This document shows positions 28,659 through 31,618 of a stretch of DNA of 31,618 nucleotides, piece after piece (positions within the stretch are counted from its first letter, which is position 1; each line of letters begins with the position of its first letter). Position numbers and translations under genes: made by a program. The notes under the pieces were generated by a model. It saw nothing but the letters and a program-made list of their open reading frames with translations. It was not told where the DNA came from and made no database searches. Origin of the DNA: a virus; the IMG/VR virus record IMGVR_UViG_3300010970_000121, positions 1 to 31,618 of that record; one strand, given 5' to 3'.

Positions 28659-29002
28659 TAAACCGCCGTCACAGGATCATTTCGAACGCACAAAAACGAT
28701 GCCGACATACGGTCATCTGCTTCGCGCACATTGTCGATTCGCCAGTCAAAACCGCGCCAAGTAATCGAGTACAAGTTCTGATTGTCAACGATGGTCTTTA
28801 TGTTGGGTGTGTAGTTCAACGTAAATTCAACGACATCAGAATAAACCCGGTACTTGTCCGTGATTTTCACATTGTTTGCGACAGCATGAACCCGGCCACG
28901 AGTTGTGAACCACACAGCCTGGGTCGTGCTCTGCTCACCAAAGGTCGACTGACCAAAGGTGAGGTTGTTGATCGCTAGATTCTCGAACCGTGCAATTGCC
29001 AT
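28658..29002 (-). CDS. Head closure / head-tail joining protein (114 aa)
   Basis: Mostly beta: RFENLAINNLTFGQSTFGEQ at 5-24, VWFTTRGRVHAVANNVKITD, VVEFTLNYTPN and YSITWRGFDWRIDNVREADD near 79-98 followed by a last strand. The W.G.DWRIDNVREADD end is like SPP1 gp16-type head-tail adaptor proteins, which cap the connector. Overlaps the terminator gene by one base (TAATG) and directly abuts the connector gene. Confidence 0.7.
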   Translation of the reverse strand: MAIARFENLAINNLTFGQSTFGEQSTTQAVWFTTRGRVHAVANNVKITDKYRVYSDVVEFTLNYTPNIKTIVDNQNLYSITWRGFDWRIDNVREADDRMSASFLCVRNDPVTAV

Positions 29003-29749
29003 TTACATCACCAAAGGTTTGTAAGGGCGAAGTAAGGTGGCAACACCAAACGGAATGTCGTGCAATTTCCGTTCAGTCGTGTTGCTGCGATTGTTGTACA
29101 GGTGAGTGAGCAACAAAAGACCAGCTTGCTTGATGACAGGGTATGCCGACAAAGGGTTTGCCACGGTCGAGTAGTCAATGAATATTGGAGCAGTCATGCT
29201 CGTGTTCATGCCTGAGTCAGTCCACCCAATAGTCTGAAGAAAGTTGTTAATCCAAACCTCTGGAGTTGTTGGAATAAGAGCCGTGTTCAGTGGCAAGGTA
29301 TTGATGATGACCTTGTTTCCAGATGGATCGTAGTAGTAGCTGTCGGGATCTACCGTGATCGCAATAGGAGGAAAATCATTGCTCCAATACCGAAGTGCGC
29401 TGATTGTGACTCCAGGCAAAGCTGAGTCGACATTCTGACTTACTTCAGGCAGATCAATGCAGATTGGCGATGCCGCAAGACTTTCCACCCCATACCAAAC
29501 ACGATATGTGATGGGGAAAATTGACATCCCAAGATAATCCTCAATCGCTTGGCGAACTGCCAATTCAAGCATGGCAAGATAGCTGTCCTGACTGGTATCG
29601 CCAAACAAGTTGAGTTGATTGGTGATTTCAGTTTCGGTCAGCCATGCCGTGCTGTTGTCACGCGAAAGCTGCTCAACCTTGATGTAGCTGAACGGATTTC
29701 GCGTGCTTGCCCCGAAGGGCAACGCTGATGGATTGCTATCTGCTGCCAT
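29003..29749 (-). CDS. Head-tail connector, HK97 gp6-like (248 aa)
   Basis: The first 100 residues include WLTETEITNQLNLFGD at 36-51 and SYLAMLELAVRQAIEDYLGM (56-75), a pair of helices typical of gp6-like adaptors that sit under the portal. The following part (about 80-200) is a beta-rich insertion with TYRVWYGVESLAASPICIDL, longer than usual for the family. The C-terminus returns to helix (VIKQAGLLLLTHLYNNRSNT). It lies 3 bases from the capsid gene end, the expected position. The insertion may decorate the connector. Confidence 0.75.
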   Translation of the reverse strand: MAADSNPSALPFGASTRNPFSYIKVEQLSRDNSTAWLTETEITNQLNLFGDTSQDSYLAMLELAVRQAIEDYLGMSIFPITYRVWYGVESLAASPICIDLPEVSQNVDSALPGVTISALRYWSNDFPPIAITVDPDSYYYDPSGNKVIINTLPLNTALIPTTPEVWINNFLQTIGWTDSGMNTSMTAPIFIDYSTVANPLSAYPVIKQAGLLLLTHLYNNRSNTTERKLHDIPFGVATLLRPYKPLVM

Positions 29750-29752
29750 TGA

Positions 29753-30793
29753 TTACGTCTCGATCAAGCGAACGCCAGCAAACGGGTCTCGCACGGAACT
29801 GACCATACGCTTCTCTGCGTACAGAGTAACGAAGCCGGGGGTCGTTTGTTCCATTGCTTGAACAGTCATTTCTTCAACATCGCAGATATTGAGGAATCGA
29901 GGCCAGTTTGCCAGGTACACGGGGATTGCTCCGTCTGTACCGGTTGCGTCAAGGTAGGGATTCGGGATGACGGGGAAGCCAAGGATGTTGACTGCCGGGC
30001 CTTCGCCAAGCTCACCAGTTTCCACCAAGGAATAGCCGCCAGCGCCGTGAGCGTATTGACGGATTGCGCTGATGTAGCTGGGGTGCATTTGCCATGCGGT
30101 GCCGGGGATGTTCCAGTATTGAGGTGGCAACGCTGCCGCCATTTCAGCCAGAGATTCGTAGTCCACAGACGTGTGGATATGACCAACGGTAGCCAGGGTG
30201 TGCAAACCATTGGTGATGCTGGTTCCAGACGTTCCGAAGGCCGCTGTAGCGCCCGCAGCGCCAGGGTAGCTGTTCAGGCCACGCAAGCCGTCAGTGCCGC
30301 CAGTGGTCGTGGTGGTAGTTCCAGCCTGGTCATCGTTCAGGCCCATTGAGGCGCCTTCGATAGCCGCAAATTCCATCATCAGGTCTTCGACCAATTCGGA
30401 CTCAAGTCCATTGATGTCTGACATGGCTGCCGTGCGGATCGGCAACTGAGCCGTGATCACGCGAGTGGGCAATTGCCAGATCGTGGTGTTGGTGCCGGGC
30501 GTGCCGCTGTTGGGGGTAAACGTGTAGCCCCAAGGGTTTGTTTGGTTGGCCGCATTACCGGTCTTGGCAACAAATTGGGCGCTAGAGCCGTCAACTTTTT
30601 TCTGCCGAGCATAAACACGGAATGGGTTTGCATAACGCAGTGCAGCGAATGCGTCATCGAAATAGGTCTTGCCGCCTTGACCATCGCCGCTACCACCCAA
30701 CGAGGCTGCTTCGCGTAAATCAATAGTGACTTTTTCTCCGGTTTCCAGAGTTTGCTTAATGCCGTCGAGGATTTTTTCGGTAATGGTTTTCAT
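29753..30793 (-). CDS. Major capsid protein (HK97-like), paralog 1
   Basis: I use ATG at 30793 with GGAAG ahead; a TTG four codons upstream is less likely. The 346-residue protein has a short charged N-terminus (1-30), a segment QGGKTYFDDAFAALRYANPF near 39-58, AMSDINGLESELVEDLMMEF (about 124-142) forming the spine helix, a Gly/Thr-rich stretch with TDGLRGLNSYPG, and the end TLYAEKRMVSSVRDPFAGVR. This is the pattern of HK97-fold capsid proteins without a scaffold delta domain. Another homologous capsid gene lies just upstream. Confidence 0.85.
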   Translation of the reverse strand: MKTITEKILDGIKQTLETGEKVTIDLREAASLGGSGDGQGGKTYFDDAFAALRYANPFRVYARQKKVDGSSAQFVAKTGNAANQTNPWGYTFTPNSGTPGTNTTIWQLPTRVITAQLPIRTAAMSDINGLESELVEDLMMEFAAIEGASMGLNDDQAGTTTTTTGGTDGLRGLNSYPGAAGATAAFGTSGTSITNGLHTLATVGHIHTSVDYESLAEMAAALPPQYWNIPGTAWQMHPSYISAIRQYAHGAGGYSLVETGELGEGPAVNILGFPVIPNPYLDATGTDGAIPVYLANWPRFLNICDVEEMTVQAMEQTTPGFVTLYAEKRMVSSVRDPFAGVRLIET

Positions 30794-30822
30794 GGTTTCT
30801 TCCAAGTTAGTTTCACCAATAA

Positions 30823-30840
30823 GAGGGGCCGAAGCCCCCC
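30823..30840. terminator. UUCG-loop hairpin between the two capsid genes
   Basis: On the leftward strand GGGGGGC, TTCG and GCCCCTC form a 7-bp stem (one G-T pair) closed by the very stable UUCG tetraloop, followed by TTATTGG rather than a full T-run. It lies in the 62-base gap between the capsid paralogs. It could part-terminate transcription or protect the upstream message, so setting the ratio of the two capsid proteins. Confidence 0.6.
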
Positions 30841-30855
30841 TTAAAGTATCTGCAA

Positions 30856-31618
30856 TTAAGCAGCAGCAGTGCCGGTCGAGCGGTAACGCACCAGGGCGTT
30901 AGGATCGCGCACCGAAGTTGCCAGACGCTTCTCACCGTAGAAGGTGATGTAGCCAGGCAGGGTTTGGTCATAGCGACGCATCACCATGTTCAGGCGGTCG
31001 ATAATCGTGTGACCACGAGTCCAGTCGCCGAAGAACATTGGGTACTTGCTCACAGTGCCAGCGGCGCCGGTAGCCAATTGGCTTGGTGCGTCCAGGTACT
31101 TGTTGACCACCACGTCGAAGCCCAACAGTTGACCGACGATACCATTGACCGACAGAGATTCAACAGAGTTGAAAATCGGACGACCGTTGGTGTCTTGCAG
31201 ACCACGGATGGCTTGCAACAGGATCGGGCTGACCATGAAGCGGGCGCTTTCAGTCCAGTACTGTTGAGGCAAAGCGTAGATCGTGTTGATCACGTCTTTG
31301 TACTGGATGTTGTTCGCGCCAACGGTGTTCGCATTGGTGGTCAACTGGTCGTAGGTTGCCAGGCTGTGCAAGCCAGTCGTGGAACCAGTACCGGAAGTAC
31401 CAAATGCGGGAGTGGAGGTCGTGCCGCCAGCGTAGGTTGCGTTTGAGCCAGGGTACTGATTCAAGCCACGCAGACCATCAGCGCCACCAGTGGTAACGGA
31501 AGAACCGGTGCCAGTTTGGTCGTTGTTGGAAATCATGGATTGAGCTTCAGACTGGGCAAACTCAGCCAGCATGTCGTCAACGATGTTGGCTTCCAGGCCG
31601 TCGATGTCGTCCAGAGCC
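30856..31618 (-). CDS. Major capsid protein paralog 2 (5' end outside the window)
   Basis: The 253 visible residues start within the gene at ALDDIDGLEANIVDDMLAEF, which matches the equivalent helix of the neighbouring capsid protein (MSDINGLESELVEDLMMEF). Shared features continue: GGADGLRGLNQYPG, AFGTSGTGSTTGLHSLATYD, ALPQQYW, LLGFDVVVNKYLDA and FYGEKRLATSVRDPNALVRY, ending STGTAAA. The frame stays open to 31618. Its N-terminal ~130 residues lie beyond the edge. Because it is transcribed first, it may be the main capsid subunit, with 29753-30793 as the variant. Confidence 0.85.
   Translation of the reverse strand, partial: ALDDIDGLEANIVDDMLAEFAQSEAQSMISNNDQTGTGSSVTTGGADGLRGLNQYPGSNATYAGGTTSTPAFGTSGTGSTTGLHSLATYDQLTTNANTVGANNIQYKDVINTIYALPQQYWTESARFMVSPILLQAIRGLQDTNGRPIFNSVESLSVNGIVGQLLGFDVVVNKYLDAPSQLATGAAGTVSKYPMFFGDWTRGHTIIDRLNMVMRRYDQTLPGYITFYGEKRLATSVRDPNALVRYRSTGTAAA

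Noticed and set aside
369-31618. tRNA, rRNA, integrase, insertion sequence or toxin-antitoxin genes
   Set aside because: Nothing with the right fold, length or motif was seen; the RHH and HTH proteins stand without a toxin partner.

Overview
The window is a large part of a tailed-phage genome (class Caudoviricetes) with siphovirus-type morphology. The support is an HK97-fold-like major capsid protein, a tail tube protein, a G/GT-type frameshifted tail assembly chaperone, a lambda-family tape measure protein and a J-like tail tip protein. A Gram-negative host is likely, because the lysis genes include a 3TM (GTA-type) holin and an M15 peptidase endolysin. The protein flavour (short coupled accessory proteins, a Sak4/DUF669 recombination module) resembles phages of freshwater Burkholderiales, but that host guess is inference. 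No integrase, tRNA, rRNA, CRISPR array or insertion sequence was seen, so lifestyle is undecided. Terminase, portal and protease genes are absent and presumably lie beyond the right edge, where the leftward late operon continues.

Layout: 1-368 is a GC-rich tandem repeat built of 10-11 bp units. 369-955 holds one overlooked 59-aa leftward gene and a probable replication origin: two perfect DnaA boxes flanking a cluster of GTTACG-type repeats. Next to it, leftward, lie a primase-helicase (956-2959) and a small HTH regulator (2952-3137). A divergent intergenic region with a promoter then launches the rightward early operon (3236-12290). That operon holds a Sak4-like ATPase, two small conserved proteins, a DUF669 ssDNA-binding-type protein, a MazG-like pyrophosphohydrolase, a candidate structured RNA leader, a PD-(D/E)XK nuclease, a DEAD/H helicase, a Cys-rich protein and a VRR-NUC nuclease. 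A dense array of small accessory genes follows (8644-12290), nearly all joined by ATGA, GTGA or TTGA overlaps. Within it are reshuffled protein modules and a repeated gene-junction sequence.

From 12281 to the right edge every gene is leftward, so transcription of this late block runs from the right edge towards 12281. In that order it holds a second capsid paralog (cut by the edge), major capsid, head-tail connector, head closure, tail terminator, two tandem tail tube paralogs, small tail-module genes, chaperone G with a -1 frameshift extension, an HK97 gp10-like protein, tape measure, an S74 self-cleaving tail fibre with two small genes, two minor tail proteins, a GNAT acetyltransferase, tail tip J, a glycine-rich adhesin, and a four-gene lysis cassette. 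Early and late blocks converge and overlap by 10 bp at 12281-12290.

How it works together: no DNA polymerase is visible. The primase-helicase beside DnaA boxes suggests replication initiated with host DnaA and carried out by the host replisome, assisted by phage-encoded strand annealing and recombination (Sak4, DUF669, nuclease, helicase). The most noteworthy points are the tandem duplication of both main virion building blocks (capsid and tail tube), the seam-like repeated junctions of the accessory array, the clear A AAA AAC frameshift site, and a possible three-way-junction RNA ahead of the nuclease gene.
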